DNA of 16,523 nucleotides from an uncultured Oscillospiraceae bacterium (GTDB lineage Bacteria > Bacillota > Clostridia > Oscillospirales > Acutalibacteraceae). A program made the translations under genes and the position numbers. Location of the stretch: assembly GCA_900548085.1 (NCBI GenBank), contig URJF01000022.1:1-16523 (forward strand), in the 5' to 3' direction. Shown here in pieces: positions 6,767 to 13,284 of the stretch. Under the pieces are notes generated by a model, which saw only the letters and a list, made by a program, of their open reading frames with translations, searched no databases and was not told the DNA's origin. The stretch's first letter is position 1. Each line of letters starts with the position of its first letter.

Positions 6767-7780
6767 TTATTCCTCGTTTGTGGTTTTTACAAAGCCTTTG
6801 AGAACCTCGTAGCCTTTGCCTGATGCTATAATTTTCTCTGCCTGCTTTACACCCTCTTGGAGAGTAATGCCGTCATTGAAAACATAGATACAAGCGCCTG
6901 CGTTCAATGCTACTGCGTTGCACTGAGCCTCTGTTCCGCCACCCTGAAGAATAGCCTTTGTGATATTTGCGTTTTCCTCCGGTGTTCCGCCGGCAAGGTC
7001 AGCCTTTGATACTCTCTTGTATCCGAAGTCCTCGGGTTTGATAGTGTAGTATTTTATGTCGTTGCCTCTGACCTCTGCTACCTTTGTTTCACCGCAGGCG
7101 CTGATTTCGTCCAGCTTATCCATACCGTAGACTACCATAGCGTCGTGTACACCCAGCTTAATCAGAGCTTTTGCGATTTTTTCTACATATTCCTCGCTGA
7201 ATACGCCTAACAACATTCTGTCAGCCTTGCCCGGATTTGTGAGAGGACCGAGAATATTGAACACTGTGCGTATTCCGATTTCTTTTCTTACCGGTCCTAC
7301 AAAACGCATTGCCTTGTGATATTTTTGGGCGAAGAAAAAGACAATGTTGTTTTCTTTCAATGACTTTTTCATTACCTCGGGCTCGCAGTCGATTTTTACG
7401 CCGAGAGCTTCGAGACAGTCTGCTGTTCCGCATTTTGAGGAGGCCGCACGGTTGCCATGCTTAGCGATAGTTACTCCTGCGGCTGCTGCAACAAATCCTG
7501 CCGTAGTGCTGATGTTGAAAGAGTTTGATTTGTCTCCGCCTGTTCCTACTACATCGAGTGCGTGACATCCCAGCTCAAACGGTACTGCTTTTGAGCGCAT
7601 ACCGTCGGCAGCTCCTGCGATTTCGTCCTCGGTTTCGCCTTTTACTGTCAGTGCAGTAAGAAATGCAGAGGTGACTACCTGTGATACATTACCGCTCATA
7701 ATTTCGTCTACAGCCTGCTTTGCTTCATCATATGTCAGGTCATGATTTTGGGATACCTTTTGTAATAACTCGTTAATCAT
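6767..7780 (-). CDS. trpD: Anthranilate phosphoribosyltransferase
   Basis: Transfers phosphoribose from PRPP to anthranilate. It has 337 residues, full length for a stand-alone TrpD without the TrpG domain found in enteric fusions. GTGGD (79-83) binds PRPP; KHGNRAASSKCGTAD (107-121) is the anthranilate/PRPP loop; LGPLTNP is conserved later. It overlaps the trpG stop by 8 bases, so translation is probably coupled. The ribosome-binding site AGGAGG lies inside the end of trpG. Confidence 0.96.
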   Translation of the reverse strand: MINELLQKVSQNHDLTYDEAKQAVDEIMSGNVSQVVTSAFLTALTVKGETEDEIAGAADGMRSKAVPFELGCHALDVVGTGGDKSNSFNISTTAGFVAAAAGVTIAKHGNRAASSKCGTADCLEALGVKIDCEPEVMKKSLKENNIVFFFAQKYHKAMRFVGPVRKEIGIRTVFNILGPLTNPGKADRMLLGVFSEEYVEKIAKALIKLGVHDAMVVYGMDKLDEISACGETKVAEVRGNDIKYYTIKPEDFGYKRVSKADLAGGTPEENANITKAILQGGGTEAQCNAVALNAGACIYVFNDGITLQEGVKQAEKIIASGKGYEVLKGFVKTTNEE

Positions 7781-8351
7781 TTTCTTTTCCTCCTAAAAAA
7801 TTTGACAGCATTTTTTTACCGTTGGGTGTCATTATTGATTCCGGGTGAAACTGAACACCCCAGATTTGTTTCGTTTTGTGACGGACAGCCATTATTTCGC
7901 CGTCGTCCGTTTTGGCAATTACCTTTAAGCAGTCGGGTATTGTGCTCGGGTCTGCCGCCAGAGAGTGATATCGTGCCACTTTTATCTTCTCGCTCAGCCC
8001 TTTGAACAACAGGTCGTCTGTATCTACAGTAGCGACGCTCTGCTTGCCGTGCATAAGTTCTTTTGCATATGTTACGGTTGCACCGTAGGCTTGGCATATG
8101 GATTGGTGACCGAGACACACGCCTAAGATTTTTTCGTTATTACCCATCTCTGCGGCAATTTGGAGACAAATGCCTGCATCGTCGGGTCGCTTAGGTCCCG
8201 GTGACAGTATTATGTGGGTGGGCTTTAGCGCTTTTATTTCGTCGACAGTCATCTCGTCGTTTCGTATTACTTTAATATCCGGGTTGACTGAGCCGATAAG
8301 TTGGTACAAATTGTAGGAAAAAGAATCGTAATTATCTATCAGCAAAATCAT
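7773..8351 (-). CDS. trpG: Anthranilate synthase component II (glutamine amidotransferase)
   Basis: Class I glutamine amidotransferase supplying ammonia to TrpE. It has 192 residues, typical of the unfused subunit. The catalytic triad is C79 in GVCLGHQ, H169 and E171 in VQFHPES. The N-terminal MILLIDNYDSFSYNL and LSPGPKRPDDAG (49-60) are family hallmarks. Its ATG overlaps the trpE stop (ATGA), with AAGGAGG 7 bases upstream. PabA for folate is nearly indistinguishable in sequence, and the protein may serve both roles; the operon context favours tryptophan. Confidence 0.95.
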   Translation of the reverse strand: MILLIDNYDSFSYNLYQLIGSVNPDIKVIRNDEMTVDEIKALKPTHIILSPGPKRPDDAGICLQIAAEMGNNEKILGVCLGHQSICQAYGATVTYAKELMHGKQSVATVDTDDLLFKGLSEKIKVARYHSLAADPSTIPDCLKVIAKTDDGEIMAVRHKTKQIWGVQFHPESIMTPNGKKMLSNFLGGKEND

Positions 8352-9817
8352 TTTTCTTCCTCCTTAGATGCGGATTGTATGGCTGTTACTACAGCCTTTG
8401 CTTTGTTTATACATTCTTGATGTTCTTTTGCAGGGTTCGAGTCGGCAACTATTCCTGCTCCCGACCGTACGAAAACTCTGCCTTTTTTCTTGTAGGCAAT
8501 GCGTATCGCTATACAGGTGTCCAGATTGCCTGTCAGGTCGATATATCCGATTGCACCGCCGTATATTCCTCGCTTGTTGTTTTCCAACTCATCAATGATT
8601 TGCATTGCTCGAATTTTCGGTGCACCCGACAGTGTGCCTGCCGGCAAAACTGCATCTACTGCATCCAGCGCAGTCTTGTCGTCTCGAATCGTGCCGGTTA
8701 CTGTTGAGCCTATGTGCATAACATGGCTGAATTTCAGTACATTGTGGTATTTGTCTACCTTGACAGTGCTGAATTTGCTGATTTTGCCTAAGTCATTTCT
8801 TCCCAAATCTACCAGCATATTGTGCTCGGCAAGTTCCTTTTCATCCTCGAGCAGTCCTCGTTCAAGCTCATCGTCTTCCTCTTTCGTTTTTCCTCTCGGT
8901 CTTGTTCCTGCCAGAGGATAGGTGTACAGCGTTTTGCCTTGCAGTTTTACGAGCGTTTCGGGAGATGCTCCGGCTATCTCTATGTCATCTGAGGAAAAGT
9001 AAAACATATATGGCGACGGGTTCATTCGTCTCAATATTTCATATGGCTTCATCAGTGAACCGTCCATTTCTGCCTCAAGTCGATTCGACAGTACAACTTG
9101 AAAAATATCGCCCTCTCGTATATAGTGCTTTGCCTTTTTTACCATATTGCCGTATTGCTCGCTGTCGAACATTGGTTTGAAGTCGTTTTTCAGTGTAGGC
9201 AGTTCAGGTTCAACTATGGGCTGATTGACTATTAGGTTTTTCATTATGTTCAGTTCGGTTTCGCCCACTGAATAGTTTTGTTCTACATTGTCGGTTTGGA
9301 TGTTGACTATCAGTATAATTTTTTCCAGCATATTGTCAAAGGCGATTACCTTGTCGAACAACATTAGGTCTACATCCTTAAAGTTGCCGTCGTCGTCAGC
9401 GTTAAATTTTATACCCGGCTCACTGTATTTGATATAGTCGTAGCCAAAATATCCGACTAATCCTCCGCAAAAAGTCGGCAGGTAGTCGAAATGGGGCGCT
9501 TTGTGCTCGTCGAGCACTTTTTTTATGTGCTCTCTCGGGTTGCCCTCTATGTGCTTTACACCGGCGGCATCTATGATTCTTACATGATTATCCTTGCAGG
9601 ATACCTCTGCCTTTGGGTCAAAACCTATGAAGGTGTAGCGACCTGTATGCTTAGTGTCCTCACGGCTTTCTAACAAAAAGCAGTGAGATGATACCGCTTT
9701 TACCTTTTTGATTACACCGATAGGAGTGAAGTTCATTTCCAGCTCCACAGACAGCGGAACAGTTTTGTAGTCGCAGACGAGAGCCTTTACTTCTTCTTTT
9801 GTCGGTCGTATAGTCAT
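8348..9817 (-). CDS. trpE: Anthranilate synthase component I
   Basis: Converts chorismate and ammonia (from TrpG) to anthranilate, the first and feedback-controlled step. It has 489 residues. LLES (48-51) is the known tryptophan-binding feedback element, and NPSPYMFYF, LPAGTLSGAPKIRAM and the C-terminal FVRSGAGIVADS are the chorismate-binding motifs. The start at 9817 is chosen because AGGAG lies 7 bases upstream. The in-frame ATG at 9823 is too close to that site, and the frame upstream of it merely translates the T-box leader (TGWHHGK is the T-box sequence read as codons). It is the first gene of the trp operon, controlled by the T-box ahead of it and, by family knowledge, by tryptophan inhibition. 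Confidence 0.96.
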   Translation of the reverse strand: MTIRPTKEEVKALVCDYKTVPLSVELEMNFTPIGVIKKVKAVSSHCFLLESREDTKHTGRYTFIGFDPKAEVSCKDNHVRIIDAAGVKHIEGNPREHIKKVLDEHKAPHFDYLPTFCGGLVGYFGYDYIKYSEPGIKFNADDDGNFKDVDLMLFDKVIAFDNMLEKIILIVNIQTDNVEQNYSVGETELNIMKNLIVNQPIVEPELPTLKNDFKPMFDSEQYGNMVKKAKHYIREGDIFQVVLSNRLEAEMDGSLMKPYEILRRMNPSPYMFYFSSDDIEIAGASPETLVKLQGKTLYTYPLAGTRPRGKTKEEDDELERGLLEDEKELAEHNMLVDLGRNDLGKISKFSTVKVDKYHNVLKFSHVMHIGSTVTGTIRDDKTALDAVDAVLPAGTLSGAPKIRAMQIIDELENNKRGIYGGAIGYIDLTGNLDTCIAIRIAYKKKGRVFVRSGAGIVADSNPAKEHQECINKAKAVVTAIQSASKEEEK

Positions 9818-9846
9818 ACTCATTCTCCTTTTGCCTCGTAGAGAAT

Positions 9847-9884
9847 AAAAAAGTCCCTGACAGTCCAAATAGACTGTCAGGGAC
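9847..9884 (-). terminator. T-box-controlled intrinsic terminator of the trp operon
   Basis: On the minus strand a perfect 13-bp stem (GTCCCTGACAGTC with GACTGTCAGGGAC) with a 6-base loop is followed by six Us. CCCTG in its 5' arm (9878-9882) can pair instead with CAGGG (9908-9912) at the start of the T-box, giving the antiterminator. This is the regulatory switch between leader and trpE. Confidence 0.93.
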
Positions 9885-10129
9885 GAAAAATCTTTTCCGT
9901 GGTGCCACCCTGTTTTATGGTGAATTACACTCATACTCTCTGCGAGATACTATCATATCTCCGACCACTCACGCAGGTCATCTCGTCGCAAGGTACTAAG
10001 CATTAGCTTTTCATTGCGCCCTCAGCGGTCCATTTAACAAGCCGTTTATTACCTCTTCCCAGCTAACGAGGCTCTCTGTGAATTCGTATCCTGTTTTTAT
10101 CTCCGCATCAACGGTTTATATTTAATTGT
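9847..10129 (-). promoter_or_regulatory. Tryptophan-specific T-box riboswitch (trp operon leader)
   Basis: The leader has the T-box sequence AGGGTGGCACCACGG (9897-9911) and a Stem I with the typical AGAGAGC and GAAGAGGTAA segments. A specifier loop reads AAATGGACC, with the UGG codon at 10030-10032, which pairs with the CCA anticodon of tRNA-Trp. A stem III-like hairpin (AGATATGATAGTATCT) lies at about 9945-9960. Uncharged tRNA-Trp would stabilise the antiterminator and allow reading into trpE; charged tRNA leaves the terminator formed. One element is present, with no tandem copy. The whole 319-base gap between trpE and the asparaginase-like gene is used by this leader. Confidence 0.95.
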
Positions 10130-10135
10130 ATTTTG

Positions 10136-10163
10136 ATTATACCATATCATTTTCATTTGTCAA
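10136..10163 (-). promoter_or_regulatory. trp operon promoter inside the upstream gene
   Basis: On the minus strand TTGACA (10158-10163), a 16-base spacer and TATAAT (10136-10141): both hexamers are perfect. They lie in the last codons of the asparaginase-like gene, and the -10 box contains its TAA stop. The start site near 10129 is just ahead of T-box Stem I, so the promoter is very likely the one that drives the operon. Confidence 0.85.
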
Positions 10164-10952
10164 TATCATTCTTGCATAAGCGTTTTCGATTGTGCAGGAA
10201 AACAAAATATTGCAGAGGTCTGATGCAGTTTCGTAGTCTGCCGACTCTTTGTGAGTCACAAAGTGATATTCTTTGTTTTTTTCCTTGAGCATTATTGCTG
10301 TTTTTATTATGCTGTCGGGAACAGTGGCACTGTGATACATAGCGAACAGTACACCATCGCAGTTGTCAAAGTTATAGTTGTTTATATCTACATCAATATA
10401 CGGCTGAATTATAAGAATGTTCCTGTCGCTGATTATTTTTTTGTTCAGCGGCGGCAGGGTGTGCGAAAGCACATCAAACTTGTCATCTATTCCTGCTGAG
10501 GTTGTGCACAGGGATGGCTTTATTCCGTCATAGCTTATGAATACGCCGGGGACATCACTTTTGATATGTGTCACCGCATCGCAAAAATTTTTTATTCCGT
10601 TGCTGTCGGCTGCTTCTATAGGTTTGTCCGACGCTACCAGCACAATGTGTTCATCTCCGTATGCGTTGCCTAAAAATGCGGCGGTATATGCCAATGTGTC
10701 ACTGCCGTGGAGGATTATCACTCCGTTGTAGTCGGAAAAATTCACTCCGTTTAGGCAGTCAAAAAGCTCGCGCAAATATTCTCTGTTCATATTTTCGGAC
10801 AGAATGTTGAACAGTGACACCGTCTCGTAGTCTGTGTCCATATCGGGCAGTACATCCAAAATTTTCAGATTGTTTTCGTCGGGGTGTATTGTGTCGTCTC
10901 GGGTACTGCCGATAGTTCCGCCTAAAGCGATAACCAAAATTTTTTGTCTCAT
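10137..10952 (-). CDS. Divergent L-asparaginase-like protein
   Basis: A 271-residue protein with the asparaginase/glutaminase fold signatures: ALGGTIGST (9-17) with the nucleophile threonine T13, and LHGSDTLAYTA (81-91), equal to the HGTDT motif with serine replacing the second threonine. It is shorter than the usual 320-350 residues. After GVFISYDGIK, where family members have a catalytic lysine in the pattern VTKTxT, this protein reads SLCTTSA (147-153), so that lysine appears absent. YHSATVPD (206-213) resembles the YHSGT form of some Firmicutes relatives. It has no signal peptide, so would be cytoplasmic. The start has AGGTGAT 4 bases upstream. The fold is fairly sure; asparagine hydrolysis is not. 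No terminator separates it from the trp leader. Confidence 0.8.
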   Translation of the reverse strand: MRQKILVIALGGTIGSTRDDTIHPDENNLKILDVLPDMDTDYETVSLFNILSENMNREYLRELFDCLNGVNFSDYNGVIILHGSDTLAYTAAFLGNAYGDEHIVLVASDKPIEAADSNGIKNFCDAVTHIKSDVPGVFISYDGIKPSLCTTSAGIDDKFDVLSHTLPPLNKKIISDRNILIIQPYIDVDINNYNFDNCDGVLFAMYHSATVPDSIIKTAIMLKEKNKEYHFVTHKESADYETASDLCNILFSCTIENAYARMILTNENDMV

Positions 10953-10967
10953 TTTATCACCTACTAT

Positions 10968-10996
10968 ATATTACATTATATATCTGTCGTGTTCAA
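10968..10996 (-). promoter_or_regulatory. Probable promoter of the asparaginase-like gene
   Basis: On the minus strand TTGAAC (10991-10996), a 17-base spacer and TAATAT (10968-10973). It is divergent from the promoter at 11021, with about 25 bases between the two -35 boxes. The -10 box is only about 15 bases from the start codon, so the 5' UTR would be very short and the exact -10 choice is uncertain. Confidence 0.4.
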
Positions 10997-11020
10997 GGGA
11001 AAATATTAACAGATTATTCA

Positions 11021-11049
11021 TTGACAAACTATATCTTATTATTTACAAT
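11021..11049 (+). promoter_or_regulatory. Promoter of the FakA-like/PqqD-like unit
   Basis: TTGACA (11021-11026), a 17-base spacer and TACAAT (11044-11049), about 32 bases ahead of the first start codon. It is a strong near-consensus promoter. Confidence 0.75.
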
Positions 11050-11081
11050 GAGTCTATCATTTATTTTGAAAGGACATTCTT

Positions 11082-11333
11082 ATGTTAGAATACAGATATG
11101 ATACACAACTCCTTATTGAAGGTGAGAATCTCGATGAGGATGAAATTAACGATTATTTTGTAGAAAATTTTAAGGGCGACTGCCTTATTGCCGTAGGCGA
11201 CGATGAGCTGATTAAAATTCATTATCATACCAACGAGCCTTGGAAGGTGTTGGAGTATTGTCGCTCATTAGGCGAAATATTTGATATTGTAGTGGAGGAT
11301 ATGGACCGCCAAGAGAGAGGACTGAAGGGCTGA
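11082..11333 (+). CDS. Stand-alone FakA/YloV middle-domain-like protein
   Basis: An 83-residue protein resembling the region of fatty acid kinase FakA (YloV, DAK2-fusion family) between its kinase and FakB-binding parts. GDCLIAVGDDELIKIHYHT (32-50) and the following EPWKVLEYCRSLGEIFDIVVEDMDRQ match the family's GDSLVVVxDDxxVKVHVHT and GELxxIKIENMRxQ pattern. The HxH pair is H47 and H49. The usual YCTE near the start is replaced here by YDTQ (6-9), with D7 in place of the cysteine. No kinase domain accompanies it, so catalysis is unlikely; a binding or adaptor role is inference. Some databases call such proteins 'kinase to dihydroxyacetone kinase', which overstates what is there. AAAGGA lies 7 bases upstream, and the stop codon is directly followed by the start of the PqqD-like gene. 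Confidence 0.8.
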   Translation: MLEYRYDTQLLIEGENLDEDEINDYFVENFKGDCLIAVGDDELIKIHYHTNEPWKVLEYCRSLGEIFDIVVEDMDRQERGLKG

Positions 11334-11597
11334 GTGAAAATAAAATCGGGATTCGCAAAGAGAGAAATAGCCGGCTCGGTTGTCGTTGTGCCTGTGGGCA
11401 AAAATGCTTATGACTTTAACGGTATGATTACATTGAACGAATCGGGTGGTTTTTTTTGGGACTGCTTTGTTTCTGACACCACGGTAGAGGATGCGATAAA
11501 AAAAGTGTGCTCCGAATATGATGTTTCTCCTCAGCAGGCGAGACAGGATATTGAAGACTTTTTGAAAATATTGAAAGATAATGATTTATTGGAATGA
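11334..11597 (+). CDS. Stand-alone PqqD-family protein
   Basis: An 87-residue protein with the PqqD pattern: an N-terminal beta-hairpin region (about 10-28), then GMITLNESGGFFWDCF (30-45, matching the family's LNxxGAxIWxLL), TTVEDAIKKVCSEYDVSPQQARQDIEDFLKIL (49-80) as helices, and LL near the end. Relatives act as peptide-binding chaperones (RiPP recognition elements) for radical-SAM peptide modification, either free or fused. No radical-SAM enzyme or obvious precursor peptide is present nearby, so the peptide partner is unknown. The start is GTG, with zero spacing after the upstream TGA, and translation is probably coupled. The two genes form a closed unit with a promoter before and a terminator overlapping the stop. 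Confidence 0.82.
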   Translation: MKIKSGFAKREIAGSVVVVPVGKNAYDFNGMITLNESGGFFWDCFVSDTTVEDAIKKVCSEYDVSPQQARQDIEDFLKILKDNDLLE

Positions 11598-11623
11598 GAG
11601 AGCTGAGCGTCAGCTCTCTTTTT
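11597..11623 (+). terminator. Terminator of the FakA-like/PqqD-like unit
   Basis: A 10-bp stem (AGAGAGCTGA with TCAGCTCTCT) with a 3-base loop and a run of Ts. The 5' arm begins at the last base of the PqqD-like stop codon. Confidence 0.88.
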
Positions 11624-11678
11624 GGTTATATGTTATAAATTGTTTATATCTGCTTGTTAAATTTATGTAAAAAATATG

Positions 11679-11707
11679 TTGTATATACCTTAACATAATG
11701 GTATAAT
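11679..11707 (+). promoter_or_regulatory. Promoter of the transporter unit
   Basis: TTGTAT (11679-11684), a 17-base spacer and a perfect TATAAT (11702-11707), about 32 bases ahead of the transporter start. The -35 box is weak, so an activator is possible, but no operator is evident. Confidence 0.6.
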
Positions 11708-11739
11708 ATAACGGAAATTTTAGAAAAGGGGATTCTTTT

Positions 11740-13272
11740 ATGGCAAAAAAGAAATCTTCTGCTCCGGCAAAGGGCGCAGAAAAAAAGTACATGAAGCCAT
11801 CAGAGATTGTTACCTTTGGTATCGGATTATTCGGTGTCGCATTGCTGACAGGCTGGATGCCGGACTATACAACAACATTCTTTGCTGACTTCGCATTCAA
11901 GGGCAAGGGCTTCGATTCGCAGTCCCTTTCCAACATTGTCGAGGTTGTATTCCTTATTGCAGGTATCGTCGGTGCGATATGCGAGCTTGTTATCGGTATG
12001 CTTGTCGACAGAACAAAAACAAAATTAGGCAAGGTTAAGCCTTGGGTTGGCTTTGGCGCTATTCCGCTTGCAATTATTTCTATGCTTGTGTTTGTGGCAC
12101 CTAGCACCACCTCTTTTGGTATTGCGTCCGTTTGGATGATAGTTATTTACTGCCTCTATACTGCGGTTTCCTGTGCTGTTGAGTCACCGTCTAACTGCTT
12201 CGGTGCTCTTTGCTCTCCTAATCCAAGTGAGCGCAGCAGCGCTATCTCCATCGCATCTTTCCTCCGTTCTGTAGGTCAGTCCGGCGGCCAGGTTGTTATT
12301 ATCGTGGTTGGTGCTTTGATGAAGGCTCTCATGGGCCAGCAGCAGTTCAAGAACGCTGAGGGTCAGGGACTTGACCTTATCATTTCTACAGCTGTCTGCG
12401 CTTTGGGTATGATTATCTTTGTTATGATTTTCTTTGCTAATAACAAGGAGCGTGTACCTTATACCAGCGAAAAGGTATCTATTCTCGAATCTATCAAGCT
12501 CGTTTTCACTAACAAAAACTTGCTTATGGTTTCACTTACAAAGCTCTTCGGCTTTGGCCGTGGCGTTTACGGTACAGTATCACTTTACATAGCTATTTAT
12601 CTTTTGGGCTCAAAGGGCTTAAAGCTCGCACTTATGCTGCCTATGGGTATCGGTACTGCTGTAGGTACTCTGCTTGTAAACTTTGTACTTAAGAAGTTTT
12701 CCACAAAGAAAACATTTATTATTTTCTGCTGCTACGGTGCGTCCGCAATGGCTATCCTTTATCTTGTATCAAAGGGCATCGGCTTTAACAGCACACTTAT
12801 TGTTCCGTTCTTGATTCTCAACTTCTTCTGCGGTATTCAGCACGGTAACACAAATGTTACACCAAACATTATGATTGCCGACTGTATCGATGAGATGGAG
12901 TACAAGACCGGCAAGAGACAAGAGGGCCTCGCATATGCAGGCTATGGCTTGTTCTCCAAGATTGCATCTGCATTCACAAAGTTCCTCGGCCCTTGGCTCG
13001 TTTATACTTGGTCACAGTATAAGTTCTCCACCGACCCTAACGTTGCTTATGCTTCACAGGACGATGCAGTTCTTTCCAGATTCCTTATGATTTATACGAT
13101 TATTCCGGCTATATTCGTTATTCTCCAGTTCGTACCTATCCTTTTCTACGATATGGTAGGAGAGAAGAAAGAGCGTATTACAGCAGCTCTTATCGAAAAG
13201 AGAGAAAAAGAAAATGCCGAAAACGAGGCAGCCTCCGAGGATGCGGAAGTTGTCAGCGAGTTGGCAGAGTAA
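11740..13272 (+). CDS. GPH-family (MelB-like) cation:sugar symporter
   Basis: A 510-residue membrane protein of the glycoside-pentoside-hexuronide:cation symporter family within the MFS fold; about 12 hydrophobic helices can be seen. GMLVDRTKTKLGKVKPW (86-102) is the family's loop 2-3 signature. IADCIDEMEYKTGKRQEG (379-396) is the conserved loop before helix 11, which usually reads ADxxDYxExxTGKRxEG. The polar N terminus (KKKSSAPAKGAEKK) and acidic C-terminal tail (about 485-510) are cytoplasmic. MelB relatives move sugars with sodium or protons; the substrate here cannot be inferred, as no sugar enzyme adjoins. The start has AAGGGG a few bases upstream. It is followed after 12 bases by an anchored extracytoplasmic protein in the same unit. 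Confidence 0.9.
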   Translation: MAKKKSSAPAKGAEKKYMKPSEIVTFGIGLFGVALLTGWMPDYTTTFFADFAFKGKGFDSQSLSNIVEVVFLIAGIVGAICELVIGMLVDRTKTKLGKVKPWVGFGAIPLAIISMLVFVAPSTTSFGIASVWMIVIYCLYTAVSCAVESPSNCFGALCSPNPSERSSAISIASFLRSVGQSGGQVVIIVVGALMKALMGQQQFKNAEGQGLDLIISTAVCALGMIIFVMIFFANNKERVPYTSEKVSILESIKLVFTNKNLLMVSLTKLFGFGRGVYGTVSLYIAIYLLGSKGLKLALMLPMGIGTAVGTLLVNFVLKKFSTKKTFIIFCCYGASAMAILYLVSKGIGFNSTLIVPFLILNFFCGIQHGNTNVTPNIMIADCIDEMEYKTGKRQEGLAYAGYGLFSKIASAFTKFLGPWLVYTWSQYKFSTDPNVAYASQDDAVLSRFLMIYTIIPAIFVILQFVPILFYDMVGEKKERITAALIEKREKENAENEAASEDAEVVSELAE

Positions 13273-13284
13273 GGGGGTAGCGAA

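Noticed and set aside
8499..8921. Reading frame of 140 codons antisense to trpE
   Set aside because: Serine-rich low-complexity shadow of TrpE codons, with no start signal or conserved motif.
9818..9934. In-frame upstream extension of trpE by 39 codons
   Set aside because: These codons translate the T-box, antiterminator and terminator of the leader. The real start at 9817 has AGGAG at the right distance and the expected TrpE N terminus.
10137..10952. Functional link between the asparaginase-like gene and tRNA-Asn at the other end of the trp operon
   Set aside because: They are over 7 kb apart with separate promoters, and nothing in the sequence connects them beyond the shared amino acid.
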